A stretch of DNA of 64,000 bases from Streptomyces liangshanensis (GTDB lineage Bacteria; Actinomycetota; Actinomycetes; Streptomycetales; Streptomycetaceae): the NCBI RefSeq assembly GCF_011694815.1, contig NZ_CP050177.1:1-64000 (forward strand). Direction: 5' to 3'. Positions 1 to 8,847 of this stretch are shown here, piece after piece. Made by a program: the position numbers and the translations under genes. Within the stretch, counting starts at the first letter, position 1, and each line of letters opens with the position of its first letter. The notes under the pieces were generated by a model. It saw nothing but the letters and a program-made list of their open reading frames with translations, ran no database searches and was not told the DNA's origin.

Positions 1-155
1 CCCGTGAACGCCTCGCCTCAGGGGCCTGCCGGCGCCGTCCCCCACCGGGATCCTCCCGGCCACCACCGGCCGACCGCCGTCCCCAGGCACCGCGGCACCG
101 GCGGTTCGGCCGCGCAGCTCACGAAGGTCACCAGGTACGTACGGGTACGTAGGAA

Positions 156-184
156 GGCCCGAACCGCTTCCGGCGGTTCGGGCC
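156..184 (-). terminator. Hairpin terminator after the Tpg-like ORF
   Basis: Perfect 12-bp stem GGCCCGAACCGC / GCGGTTCGGGCC with a 5-nt loop, 36 bp past the stop codon of the minus-strand ORF ending at 220. There is no U-tract, as is usual for actinobacterial terminators. Its retention suggests the ORF was once the last gene of a transcription unit. Confidence 0.6.
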
Positions 185-219
185 CCTGGTATGTACGGGG
201 GACTACAGGTGTACGGGGG

Positions 220-480
220 CTACAGGACGATCTCGATCTCCTGGACGTCGGTGAACTCCACGTCCAGGCCACGGGCGCGACGCCCGTCGTCGCGGAAGTA
301 GTACCGGCCAAGGCCCTCAGCCGCAATCTCAAGAAGATGCTGCTCAGTGTAGGGCCGTCCGTCCAGCGTTGAGAGCCCTCCGTTGACGGAGAAGAATTTA
401 CCGTCGGCCCCATCGGTGAAGGCCTTCAGCAGCCGGACATGCCCGATCCGGAGCATTTCATCCACCGTTCCCACTATCAC
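220..480 (-). CDS. Small protein resembling the C-terminus of telomere terminal protein Tpg (probable remnant)
   Basis: An 86-aa ORF with a GTG start at 480. The C-terminal 35 residues (IAAEGLGRYYFRDDGRRA, then LDVEFTDVQEIEI) match from memory the conserved end of Streptomyces terminal proteins (IAAEAL..VYF.DGGRRA..LEVEFTDI). Tpg is normally about 184 aa, primes end patching of linear replicons and is covalently bound to the 5' DNA end. The N-terminal helix-turn-helix-like and priming regions are absent here, and the ORF begins only 6 bp after a terminator stem, with no clear ribosome binding site. I infer a 5'-truncated tpg copy, or a small protein that kept only this domain. A decayed tap gene lies about 1.6 kb away on the same strand, which supports the reading. 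A function as terminal protein is unlikely. Confidence 0.55.
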   Translation of the reverse strand: MIVGTVDEMLRIGHVRLLKAFTDGADGKFFSVNGGLSTLDGRPYTEQHLLEIAAEGLGRYYFRDDGRRARGLDVEFTDVQEIEIVL

Positions 481-485
481 CCAAT

Positions 486-530
486 CAGGGAAAGGGGGCC
501 GCCGAGCGCCGACGGAGCCCCCTTTCCCTG
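486..530 (-). terminator. Hairpin terminator of the secreted SH3-like gene
   Basis: Perfect 14-bp stem CAGGGAAAGGGGGC / GCCCCCTTTCCCTG with a 17-nt loop, 28 bp beyond the stop codon of the gene ending at 558. It separates that gene from the Tpg-like ORF that begins at 480. Confidence 0.7.
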
Positions 531-557
531 TGCCGATACCCTACTCGGCAGCTGCAA

Positions 558-914
558 TTAACACGGAACGTCACTTCCGAAATCACTCAAAAGATCATCG
601 CGAATCCACCCGGAAACGCCAGTGCTGTCGTTTCTGGTATATGTCCAACTCGCGCCATCATTTCCCACCGTGAAGCAGTGATAGTCCAACCGCTGACCCG
701 AATTTGCCAAACCGTTGATCGCGCACGTGGTGCTGGAACCGCTACGCATGTTCGCTCCGCCCCCGGCGGCATTCCAGCTGCTCGAATCCTTGTCGCTGAC
801 TGTCGTGCCGCAAGAGGCATGTGCCGCAGCCGGACCGATTGAGGCCACGGAAGCAAACACCACAAGGACCGCCGCAATTGCGGCAGTAGCCGCTCCCCGC
901 TTCAATGCTTGCAC
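558..914 (-). CDS. Small secreted SH3-like protein
   Basis: 118-aa precursor. GTG start at 914 preceded by GGGAGA at good spacing. The N-terminus is a typical signal peptide: basic KR at residues 5-6, a hydrophobic core, then PAAAHA with cleavage near residue 32. The mature part is about 85 aa with four cysteines and has the look of a bacterial SH3 (SH3b) fold: a short N-terminal strand with a NMRSGSSTTC segment (compare the N-[VL]-R-x-G-P motif of SH3b domains), and WTYTRN and GWIRDDLL near the end. Such domains often bind cell wall or act as secreted accessory modules. Function is unknown. A similar architecture recurs at 8848-9234. The gene sits between two decayed telomere genes and may have been inserted there. 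Codon use is less GC-biased than in the rest of the window. Confidence 0.7.
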   Translation of the reverse strand: MQALKRGAATAAIAAVLVVFASVASIGPAAAHASCGTTVSDKDSSSWNAAGGGANMRSGSSTTCAINGLANSGQRLDYHCFTVGNDGASWTYTRNDSTGVSGWIRDDLLSDFGSDVPC

Positions 915-2045
915 AAACTTCTCCCTAAATTTCGCCGACAGATGTCAGAGATGACATTGGGAGACTGACATGCGCATGCGGGAACTTCAAGACCGCGTCA
1001 GCGCTGATGGTTGCCGCACAGGGATATTACATAATTCGACTTCTCCGTCATTTCTGTGAAATACATAATGTCATGATCTGCACTGTTTAGGGACGGGAAG
1101 CCAGTGCAGGCACGGTGCGGGTGATCATGTGAGTGACTGGCTGGTCACGCTATCCGCAGCCTCCCGCAATCGGTCCCTGTACGAGTTAAAGGACGGACCC
1201 AGCCGGGCCTGCACCTCGATTGGCATACCTCGTTTTACCGAGGGGCCGTGGTCGTCATCCGGTGAACGATCCGACGGCCCGATCGTGACCGATCAACGCC
1301 CCTTTGAGGGGATCCTCTTGGCGTATCGCGTGGCATTTCAGCCTTCGATTTGACGAAGTCGGGGCGATCTCTCGCATGAGGCTCGTACATCAGGGAAAGC
1401 AGAGATCTGCGTGCTCATCAGGAGTTGCAAGCGTCGAACATTTCGGCGACTGCAGTCTTCTCCGCAGCGTCAAGCCTCGGGCTGTGGCAATACTTTACCC
1501 GCCCGCCCGTCCGTCTGCATCATGTGCTTCGCCTCAACGAAGAGGGACTGCTCCGCGCCGCGTCGGAACTGCGGCGGAATCCTGGACGTTACCGCAGTCT
1601 CCGGAATCGCCAACAGCAGACTATGAAAGTCCGCCAGCGTCGGCGGAGTACCCACGTGCCGAGGCTGACTACAGCCAGTCCGCAGTGGGACCTGGAGACT
1701 CGGGCGTACGGCACGACGGGGGCTTGGTCGCTCATCTGGTTCTCCCGGCAGAGGCCGTCACCTCACCGTGCGGGCGCCGGGCGGTCGTGGATGGGGTCAT
1801 GGACGGACCCCCTCTACTGGGTGCACAGGGTGCCGGGCGACGGCTTGGGCGGGCTTGCGCAGGGAGGTCCTGTTAGTCCCAGGTGGCGACCACATCGTTG
1901 AGGGGTTTCGGCCGTGGCGCGGACACCTGGAGCATCAAACGACTCGGCGATCAGGGGATCTTGTGGCTACCTGATCGTTATGCCGGACACCGACAGATCC
2001 ATCCCAGACCTCGGCCACAAGGGTCAGGCCGACTGCGCACACCAC
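915..2045. other. No supported gene (1.1 kb)
   Basis: AT-richer stretch at 960-1080, upstream of the secreted protein gene, which may contain its promoter; no clear -35/-10 pair could be fixed. Beyond that only short ORFs with poor codon structure are visible, including a plus-strand reading at 1425-1901 that I cannot match to any family. The stretch lies downstream of the tap remnant, where an intact locus would carry tpg; I see no tpg residue motifs in it. It is best read as decayed subtelomeric DNA. Confidence 0.5.
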
Positions 2046-3963
2046 TCAAGCCGAGTAGCGATGCCCCTGCGTAACGTCCGCTGAATTCATCCCGAGCTGA
2101 AAGTCCCCAGCCCCGTACAAACCCCAGGCCAACACATCAAGGAACAGGTCTGATCGTGCGACTACTGAGGAAACGCCGTGGTCGAGCTGTACGAGGTCAA
2201 CCGCCGCCCAAGGGCGAACCACAGGGACATTGCATGTAAGAACGAGCTGACGCTCCCCTCTGGAAATGACCGCGGCACGGATGTCGGGACGCCACGTCGG
2301 ACACTCCAGGGCCGCCCACTGTTCACCCCGCTTGTACGACATTCCCTGCGGACGCTCCCGCAACTGACCCACACCACCCTTCACCGTCGCCTTCAGCGCA
2401 ACAAGCACCGCCGCCATGCCCGGGTCTGCCTGCTTGTAACGCTCCATCGCCGCGAGGAACTCCACGTTCGACAGGTCCCTGGCGACGCCGAGTTCGGCGA
2501 GCGTCTCGACGTAGACGCTCCTCGAACGGTCGTGCCACGCTCCAGGTACACCTCCACCGGACGGACCTCATGGCCGAATTCCTGCGCGAAGGCGACGGTA
2601 TGCGTCTGGTACCAGGCCGGACCGGCCGGGTACCGTCCGGGGTGAACGGCGAGAGAAGCCGGGGGTCGAGCTCGATACGCGAAAGATCGACCAACCAGAA
2701 ACCGGGCACCTTCTGGTCGAACACCGGCGCACGGAAACGCTCCGCGGCCGACAACCCCACCGTCAGGCACGCCGAGAGGCCTCGAGGAACACGGTGTTGA
2801 GGTCCAGCCCGACCGCGAACGGCAGCGTGCACTCCTCGTCACCCAGTAGACCCACCACACGCACCCATTGATATGCCTCCTCGTTCAGGAACCCACCACT
2901 CCAGCCACCGTTCACCACCACAGGTTGCTCGGGAGGCGCCTCCGGAGGCGCCGGGTCCACCTGTTCCGTCCCAACGAGCCGGGATTACGCCCTGACACCC
3001 AACTCCCCTTCGCCAGGCCCCGCACCGCGCGGGTAGGCGGGCACAACGGCGTCATCAACTCCAGCCCCGAAACAGCGGTGTAACGCCGCGGAGTGATGAC
3101 CCGCTGGGCATAGACACCAAGGACACCGGCGACACGGCCCGGCTCCATCTCCGCCACACCCAGCCAGGACCACTCGCCAAGAGCCCCCACGACAAAAACG
3201 CGAGCTGCACGCACCGCCGCTCACCGCCCTGCGCCTTACGGTAGATCCGCGGCCACGGGTCGAAACCACGCTGAGTGAGCCGCCAACCCGCCACCACCAC
3301 CTCCTTCACGACCGGGTGCTCGGTGGACAGCCGCAAGGAACGGCACTGGCCAAGTCGCTACAAGCACTCCGGCAGACCCAACTTCACGGCAACCGCACCG
3401 GTGAGCACGACCAACGGATCGGAATCCTTACCGTGACGACGCGCCTTCCCAGCCTCCAGACCAGACACCCCCAGCGCCCACTCCACCAACTCCGGAATCG
3501 TGACCGCCGGACACTCCCACACAATCCCACCCACCCCATAAGCCCAACCCTCACCATCCAACACCGCGAGCGGACCATGGAGAAAACGCGAATCACCCAC
3601 ACCCGCGCCCGCACTCCGCCGAACAGAACCACGCGACGAGGCACGACAGGCAGAGCGATCCACAACCGCGAAAGACGCAATGGGCGCGGTGGACACGGTT
3701 GGTGACGCGGGTGAGGTGCACGAGGCGGACGGAGCAGACGAGGCGGCCAGGGGCGCCTCAAGAACAGGCAGGGAGGGTGCTGCCGACCGCTCCACGGAAT
3801 CGACAACAGGAGACGGAGACACCAAAGGTGGCTGATATCGAACCGCAAGACCATCCAAACGCTCACCCCTCGGCGCGACCTGGCCCGCCTCCCACGCCAC
3901 CACACTCGCCACCCGCACACCCGACGCCTCAGCGACCACACTCAAACTCAAACCACCCACCAC
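2046..3963 (-). pseudogene. tap: Telomere-associated protein Tap, multiply frameshifted pseudogene
   Basis: Tap binds the telomere 3' overhang and recruits the terminal protein Tpg for end patching of linear Streptomyces replicons; it is normally about 740 aa. Here its sequence is spread over all three minus-strand frames. Reading 5' to 3': an HTH-like start near 3963 (LSLSVVAEASGV), then GPLAVLDGEGWAYGVGG, HGKDSDPLVVLTGA, an in-frame TAG at 3358-3360, continuing in the same frame with RLTQRGFDPWPRIYR and ERRCVQLA; a frameshift near 3190 to YAQRVITPRRYTAVSGLELM and WVSGRNPGSLG; a shift near 2960 to DPAPPEAPPEQPVV and AVGLDLNTVF; a shift near 2780 to WLVDLSRIELDPRL and SPFTPDGTRP; a shift near 2650 to GPAWYQTHTVAFAQE; and a shift near 2465 to EFLAAMERYKQADPGMAAVL, RERPQG and WRPDIRAAVIS. 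At least one nonsense and five frame changes exclude function. Identification is by remembered family motifs, and the collinear order makes it secure. Confidence 0.85.
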
Positions 3964-4016
3964 ACGTCCCCCGCTGGTTGGCGATCGGGGAGCAAGGGTC
4001 ATTCCCGTGGTGGGTG

Positions 4017-4883
4017 TTAGCTGTTGAGGTCGAACACGCTCCATGTGGTGTACGGCTTGGTCTGGACGTAGATTTTGCTTCCTCGGCTGACGACCCGCCG
4101 GCGGCCCGGCGTACGGCCATCGGGCAGGGTGAGCACGCCGACCTCTCCCGGTTCTAGGGATGTTTCGGTCAGCTCTCCGTGTGCGAGTCGGTCCCGTTCC
4201 TCGCCGTAGCCGCCGTAGAAGGCGACTCGCTCACCGTGGACGGCCAGCGCTGTGGCGCCCCGTACGCGGTTGGCCCGCACCTTCACGGGCCGGTCGGGGT
4301 GGTCGGGGCGTATCTCGACGAGGGGGAAGTCCGTGTAGGGGCAGGCCCAGGCGGCGTTGCCCGACACGTTGAGGGCGTAGCAGTCGAAGAGGCCGGGGAT
4401 GCGCGCGCCGTCCGACGTCCAGGCGAGTCGGCCCGTGGCGCTCCAGCGGCGGATTCCGGCCGGGTTCTCGTCGAAGTGCCCGACCCAGATGTGGCCGGCC
4501 TCGTCCACGAGCAGGTGCTCGATCGCGTCCCCGACGGAGAAGGACGAGGTCTCACGGCCGAGCGCGTCGAAGACCTGGACCTGGTTCGCGTCCTCGTACC
4601 GGCGGGTGCGAGACGCGGCGACGACGAACCTGGCGTCGGGCAAGCGGTCCAGGCGCGGCCAGCGCGCCCGCACGGCGCGCAGTTCGGTGAGCTCGACATC
4701 GCCGCCCGGGTGGACGGAAATTACCAGCGCGTCGAAGGGCTGGACATCACCGACGGGCTGCGGAGCCTGCTCGGTGAGCAGCCAGTGGGCGGCGCCGACG
4801 ACGTCGACGGTGCTGGTCAGAACGTGGCGGTCGCGGTACGGGCGAGGGAGCTGGGCGTAGGGAATGAGGGCGGTCTTCTGCAC
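4017..4883 (-). CDS. Hypothetical protein, probable beta-propeller fold
   Basis: 288 aa, cytoplasmic (no signal peptide or membrane segment). The start ATG at 4883 opens MQKTALIPYAQL. The middle contains repeating short blocks ending in W or F with turn residues, for example LLVDEAGHIWVGHFDE, which resemble blades of a sensor-type beta-propeller. I infer a propeller-like scaffold but cannot name an enzyme or ligand. It stands alone, on the same strand as the tap pseudogene, and its stop codon lies about 54 bp before the first recognisable tap residues. Codon use is normal, so it is probably a functional gene bordering the decayed region. Confidence 0.7.
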   Translation of the reverse strand: MQKTALIPYAQLPRPYRDRHVLTSTVDVVGAAHWLLTEQAPQPVGDVQPFDALVISVHPGGDVELTELRAVRARWPRLDRLPDARFVVAASRTRRYEDANQVQVFDALGRETSSFSVGDAIEHLLVDEAGHIWVGHFDENPAGIRRWSATGRLAWTSDGARIPGLFDCYALNVSGNAAWACPYTDFPLVEIRPDHPDRPVKVRANRVRGATALAVHGERVAFYGGYGEERDRLAHGELTETSLEPGEVGVLTLPDGRTPGRRRVVSRGSKIYVQTKPYTTWSVFDLNS

Positions 4884-5477
4884 GGGCGGGCTCTCCTTGG
4901 GTGGGCAGTCACGGCCATCGAGCGCTGAGGTGAGCGGCGAACGGGCGGCGCGCGGGCGGCGGAGAGCGGAGCGGGGCGCCTAGAGGGCATGGCCCTTTCT
5001 GGTCGTCATGAGGTGATCATCGTCGATGTCTGACGTTGCGACAAACCCTTTCGGCCTACTGTCAGATTGATCGAGTGGTGCGAAAGTACGGACCTGACCG
5101 CAGTCTGGACAGCCGCTATTGCCTCTCTGGAAGGTGCCTCGGGTTGAGCGCTCGGCTTCGTGGACTTCGCTGAGGATGCGCATGATGCTCCGGACTCGGG
5201 CCCGATCGGTTGATCCCCGCGGCTGATGCGGGAGGACGTGTGCCTGAGGCGCTGGGCTGCCGCCGGTCCCGGGTGTCTCGCTCGGTCCAGGTCAGGCAGC
5301 TGGTGGTCTCGTGCACATCGGGGAGGGCCGGCGAACGACGTGGTGGAGGGGTGCGCGGGTGGTGTCGGTGGCGGCGATGGCGCCGCCACCGATTGCGAGA
5401 TGCGTTGCGGCCTGGGGTGGGAGTGGTAAGGGCCCGTCGTCCGCGTATCCGGTCCGGCTCCCTCCTCCGCGACTCGG
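4884..5477. other. No supported gene (0.6 kb)
   Basis: Upstream region of the gene at 4017-4883 and downstream of the reductase ending at 5478. Overlapping short ORFs on both strands have proline/arginine-rich translations typical of out-of-frame GC-rich DNA. I see no recognisable domain, repeat or RNA. Confidence 0.4.
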
Positions 5478-6209
5478 TCAGGCGAGCCAGTCGGTGTAGC
5501 GCGTCGGGGCGATGTGGGCGTCGGGGCGGGCCGTGAGTACGTCGCCCTGGACGGCGGCGAACAGGCCGGCGGTGTTGTCGGTCACGACGCTGCGGCCGTC
5601 GGGGTGGGCGGCCAGGGTGATGCGGCCCAGTTCGTCGAGGGGGAAGACGTCGGGGCCCGCGATGTTGCGGATGCCCTGGAGGGGGTTGCCCGACGCGACC
5701 TCGGCTACCGCGTCGGAGACGTCCTCGGCCGCGATCGGCTGGAGCGGGGTGGCGGGCAGGCGGACGGTATCGCCGCTGGTGGTCCAGGACAGGGTGGCGT
5801 CCATGAACTCCATGAACTGGGTGGCGCGGACGATCGAGTACGGGACCGGGCCGGCCGCGAGGATGTCCTCCTGGAGCGCCTTCGCCCGGTAGTAGTCCAG
5901 CTCGGGGACCTGGTCCACGCCGACGATCGAGAGGATGACGAAGTGGCGTACGCCGTGCTTCTCGGCGGCGGCCAGCAGGTTGTCCATCGAGGTCCGGAAG
6001 AAGTCGAGGGAGGCCTCATCGAAGGTGGGCGAGTTCGTCAGGTTGATGACGACGTCCGCGCCTGCCGCCGCCTCGTCCAGGCCCTGGCCCGAGATGATGT
6101 CGACCCCCGTGGACTGGGAGTGCGGCACCGCCTCGTGGCCTGCGGCGTTCAGCTTCCTCACGACCTGCGATCCGATGAGCCCCGTACCGCCGATGACTGC
6201 GAACCTCAT
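5478..6209 (-). CDS. NAD(P)-binding NmrA/SDR-like oxidoreductase
   Basis: 243 aa from ATG at 6209. An upstream in-frame start exists but the protein would begin before the Rossmann strand; MRFAVIGGTGLIG with GGAAAGG upstream is the natural start. The glycine motif GGTGLIG near residues 7-13 binds the dinucleotide. VINLTNSP and the DYYRAKALQE segment (YxxxK) fit the atypical SDR / NmrA-like group, which reduces small molecules or senses NAD(P) state. Divergent from the Rrf2 regulator at 6359, with palindromes between them, so it is probably the regulator's main target. The substrate cannot be read from the sequence. Confidence 0.85.
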   Translation of the reverse strand: MRFAVIGGTGLIGSQVVRKLNAAGHEAVPHSQSTGVDIISGQGLDEAAAGADVVINLTNSPTFDEASLDFFRTSMDNLLAAAEKHGVRHFVILSIVGVDQVPELDYYRAKALQEDILAAGPVPYSIVRATQFMEFMDATLSWTTSGDTVRLPATPLQPIAAEDVSDAVAEVASGNPLQGIRNIAGPDVFPLDELGRITLAAHPDGRSVVTDNTAGLFAAVQGDVLTARPDAHIAPTRYTDWLA

Positions 6210-6293
6210 GACATGCCTTTCCGCTCGGGAGGTGTGTCCGACAGGTGGCATACATGCCCGTGGACGGGCCGTACGCGCAAACTCGGATACTTG

Positions 6294-6330
6294 TTGTCCG
6301 AGACAATACCCGGATGAATGTTGTCCGGGT
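6294..6330. promoter_or_regulatory. Two adjacent palindromes, candidate Rrf2 operators
   Basis: Between the divergent reductase and Rrf2 genes lie a perfect TTGTC-CGA-GACAA palindrome (6294-6306) and an ACCCGGA-N9-TCCGGGT inverted repeat (6308-6330). The second also carries a TTGTCCGG half resembling the first. The position, between the two start codons, suits autoregulation and control of the reductase. Confidence 0.6.
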
Positions 6331-6358
6331 CAAGGGCGTGGTGGATTAAAGTGACCGG

Positions 6359-6847
6359 ATGAAGATCTCCGGTGGGGTCGAGTGGGCGTTGCACTGCTGT
6401 GTGGTGCTCACGGCGGTCGAGGAACCCGTCCCCGCGGCGCGGCTGGCCCAGCTGCACGACGTGTCGGCCACGTACCTCGCCAAGCAGATGCAGGCGCTGT
6501 CCCGGGCGGGGCTGGTGCGGGCGGTGCAGGGGAAGGCGGGCGGTTATGTCCTGACCCGGCACCCCGACTCGATCTCGGTGCTCGACGTCGTGGAGGCGGT
6601 CGACGGAGCGGGTCCGGCGTTCGTCTGTACGGAGATCCGGCAGCGGGGACCGCTGGCGAGCCCGCCCGAGGCCTGCTCGGCGCCCTGCGGCATCGCCCAC
6701 GCGATGGCCACGGCGGAGGCGGCCTGGCGGGAGTCCCTCGCGGGGGTCTCGATCGCGGACCTCGCGCGAGGGGTGGATCCGCCGGGGAGCGGGACGGGCG
6801 GGCTCGCCCGGATGGGGGCGTGGCTGACTGCTGGACCGGAGGAGTGA
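6359..6847 (+). CDS. Rrf2-family transcriptional regulator with three cysteines
   Basis: 162 aa. An N-terminal winged helix covers residues 1-75: VSATYLAKQMQALSRAGLV is the recognition region, and GKAGGYVLTR is the wing with the family-typical G-G-Y/F. Three cysteines follow (C82, C95, C99 approximately, in FVCTE and EACSAPC), the spacing used by IscR/NsrR/RsrR-type proteins to hold an Fe-S cluster, so redox or NO sensing is likely. Its divergent NmrA-like reductase partner resembles the rsrR-sven6562 arrangement in S. venezuelae, in which an Rrf2 redox sensor controls a divergent NmrA-like gene. Start is ATG at 6359. Confidence 0.88.
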   Translation: MKISGGVEWALHCCVVLTAVEEPVPAARLAQLHDVSATYLAKQMQALSRAGLVRAVQGKAGGYVLTRHPDSISVLDVVEAVDGAGPAFVCTEIRQRGPLASPPEACSAPCGIAHAMATAEAAWRESLAGVSIADLARGVDPPGSGTGGLARMGAWLTAGPEE

Positions 6848-7023
6848 GGGGGGCGTTGGCCGGGGGCCGTCCGGGGCTGGTGGTCCGGGGGGGGCCGCGG
6901 CGCTGCGATGGTTCGGGGGTTGGGGCTGCCGCCTGGGTCTGGTCGTTCGGCGGCCGGGGTTGACGCGCTGGGTTGGTGGTCCGGTGGCCGGGCAGTTGGG
7001 CCTTTTCGTTATGTGGGGGCGGG

Positions 7024-7368
7024 TCAGTTGCCTACGAAGCAGAATTCGTTGCCCTCGGGGTCCTGGAGGACCTGGAACCGGCCGTACGGGTCGGCCACCA
7101 CGCCGCCCACCGTGACCGCCCCGAGCCGTACAGCCTCCGCCGTGGCCTCCTCGACGTCGCCCGCGTTCAGGTCGAGGTGGAGGCGGTTCTTGGCAACCTT
7201 GCCCTCCGGCACCAGCTGGAAGGCGATCCGGGCGAACCCGGGCGGGTCGACGTACGACCAGTCAGGGGTACGGTCCACGGGCTCGCCGCCCAACAGGGCC
7301 GCCCAGAACCGCGCCAGGGCCGCGGGGCCCGCACAGTCGAACACGATCTCCTCGATACGCGCGTGCAT
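7024..7368 (-). CDS. VOC (glyoxalase/bleomycin-resistance fold) protein
   Basis: 114 aa, starting at ATG 7368 (MHARIEEIVFDCAG). A longer upstream reading is arginine-rich and not protein-like. A single VOC module with the usual elements: the beta-alpha start LARFWAALLG, LHLDLNAGDVEEATAEAVRLGA in two parts, and the closing strand VLQDPEGNEFCF that supplies a metal-ligand glutamate in active members. Members include dioxygenases, isomerases and antibiotic-sequestering proteins; the substrate is not predictable. It is a stand-alone gene, with ArsR-type regulator 7508 divergent from it across 139 bp. Confidence 0.85.
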   Translation of the reverse strand: MHARIEEIVFDCAGPAALARFWAALLGGEPVDRTPDWSYVDPPGFARIAFQLVPEGKVAKNRLHLDLNAGDVEEATAEAVRLGAVTVGGVVADPYGRFQVLQDPEGNEFCFVGN

Positions 7369-7507
7369 GGTCGTCACCCTACGGCGGGGGCGCACGGCGC
7401 GCCGACTCCGCGCCACGTCCCGTCGTGTTGACCGGCGACATCCGTGAACCGGTCGGTGGTTCCTCGGCGTCCTTCGCAGAGAGCGATCGGCGTCGGGGAG
7501 AGCACAG

Positions 7508-8497
7508 GTGCTGCGGATCCATTTCACCAGCGAGGACATCGGGCGGGTCAGGGTCGCCGCCGGACCGGTGCCGGCCTGGGAAATGTTGCTGAGCCTGCAC
7601 GTACTGCGCGGGAGGGCCGACCATGGTGTCTTCGAGCCCTGGCGGGCCGGGGCGCTCGGGTGTCTCGACGCCTCTTCCCGTCCGCTGCTGGCGCTGGCCC
7701 CGCCGAAGGGCTACTCCCCCGACTTCCTCACGCCCTGCGACACCGATGTCGAGTCGGGCGTCGAAGCGGTACGGAGTACCCCCCGGGCCCGGCTGCGCAA
7801 GGACATCACGCTCCTGGCCGGACCGGGCGCGGCCGCGGGCGGGCTGCGGCCGCTGGCCGACGGCGACGTGGGCGCCCTTGGCCGGCTGGGCGAGGCGATG
7901 CGTACGTATCACGACCGGGCACTGGCCCCTGTCTGGGACCGTCTGCACACGGTGATCTCGGCCGAGCGGGCGGCCCGGGCGGCGGATCTGCTCGACGGCG
8001 GTGTGGAGCGCCTGCTGAGCCGTCTGCATCCGCTGGTCCGCTGGCAGGCGCCGGTCCTCTCGGTGGCGTATCCCGTCCGGCGTGACCTCCGTCTGGGCGG
8101 CCGGGGCCTGCTGCTCGTCCCGTCGTACTTCTGCTGGGCCCGTCCCATCGCCCTGCGCGACGCGGAGCTGGAACCGGTGCTGGTGTACCCGGCCAACAGG
8201 GGGCTGGAACGCCTGGTGGAACCGGCCGGTGACTCGCGCGGGGACGGTCTGGCGCGCCTGCTGGGGGCCACGCGCGCCGCCGTGCTGGAGGAGATCGCCA
8301 CGACCGGGGGCGTCACCGGTACGGACGTCGCTCGCCGGCTGCGCATCTCGCCGGCCTCGGCGAGCGAGCACGCCACTGTGCTGCGGCACACCGGTCTCAT
8401 CACGAGCCACCGCACCGCCAACACCGTGTTGCACATGCCGACCCCGCTCGGCCGGGCCGTCCTCGATCGCCGGACTCTGACACCGCGCCTCCGGTGA
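7508..8497 (+). CDS. ArsR-type winged-helix transcriptional regulator with large N-terminal domain
   Basis: 329 aa. The C-terminal 75 residues form an ArsR-like winged helix (AAVLEEIATTGGVTGTDVAR, SPASASEHATVLRHTGLI, then the wing SHRTANTVLHMPT). The N-terminal 240 residues resemble the DUF5937 type domain often fused to such helices in actinomycetes and probably sense a ligand. No metal-binding cysteine cluster is seen, so metal sensing is unlikely. Divergent from the VOC gene, which is a plausible target. A hairpin terminator follows at 8513. Confidence 0.85.
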   Translation: MLRIHFTSEDIGRVRVAAGPVPAWEMLLSLHVLRGRADHGVFEPWRAGALGCLDASSRPLLALAPPKGYSPDFLTPCDTDVESGVEAVRSTPRARLRKDITLLAGPGAAAGGLRPLADGDVGALGRLGEAMRTYHDRALAPVWDRLHTVISAERAARAADLLDGGVERLLSRLHPLVRWQAPVLSVAYPVRRDLRLGGRGLLLVPSYFCWARPIALRDAELEPVLVYPANRGLERLVEPAGDSRGDGLARLLGATRAAVLEEIATTGGVTGTDVARRLRISPASASEHATVLRHTGLITSHRTANTVLHMPTPLGRAVLDRRTLTPRLR

Positions 8498-8512
8498 GGG
8501 GGTGGGGCGTTG

Positions 8513-8535
8513 GGCCTTGACGGGCTGTCAAGGCC
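8513..8535 (+). terminator. Hairpin terminator of the ArsR-type gene
   Basis: Perfect 9-bp stem GGCCTTGAC / GTCAAGGCC with a 5-nt loop, 16 bp after the stop codon at 8497. Confidence 0.6.
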
Positions 8536-8847
8536 GTGGCTGGGCGCTTGGCCGGCAGGTGCTGATGGGGCGGTTCTTCGGGTGGGGCCGAACCGGTTTG
8601 TCACGGCCGGGGGGCCGGGGCAGGCTGGTGACTCGTCGTCGGGCTCCGGCCAGGGAGGCGCGTGACCGCACGCCTCGTCCTGGAGACCGTCGTGAGGGGA
8701 ACACTCGATGCGGGTACGGGGAACCGCGACCGCTCTGCTGTCGGCGGACGCCGCCGCCGGTACTCCGTACCCGTACCGCGTTCCCCGTCGAGACCGACCC
8801 GGTGCGCCTTGACCACGCACCATCGACCGCAACACGGGGGTATCACC
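8536..8847. other. Intergenic region upstream of secreted SH3-like gene
   Basis: About 310 bp without a gene. GGGTACGGGGAAC (around 8712) and GTACCGCGTTCCCC (around 8777) form an imperfect inverted repeat around a GC-rich centre, which could fold in the 5' leader of the downstream gene. No promoter could be assigned with confidence. Confidence 0.3.

Noticed and set aside
1..219. Telomere end itself within the window
   Set aside because: No terminal inverted-repeat or series of telomere palindromes is visible; only a single hairpin at 156-184, best read as a terminator.
1425..1901. Possible plus-strand gene of 158 codons
   Set aside because: No ribosome binding site, no recognisable motif, poor codon structure in a decayed region.
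5006..5389. 127-codon minus-strand frame
   Set aside because: Pro/Ser-rich, no ribosome binding site, no domain.
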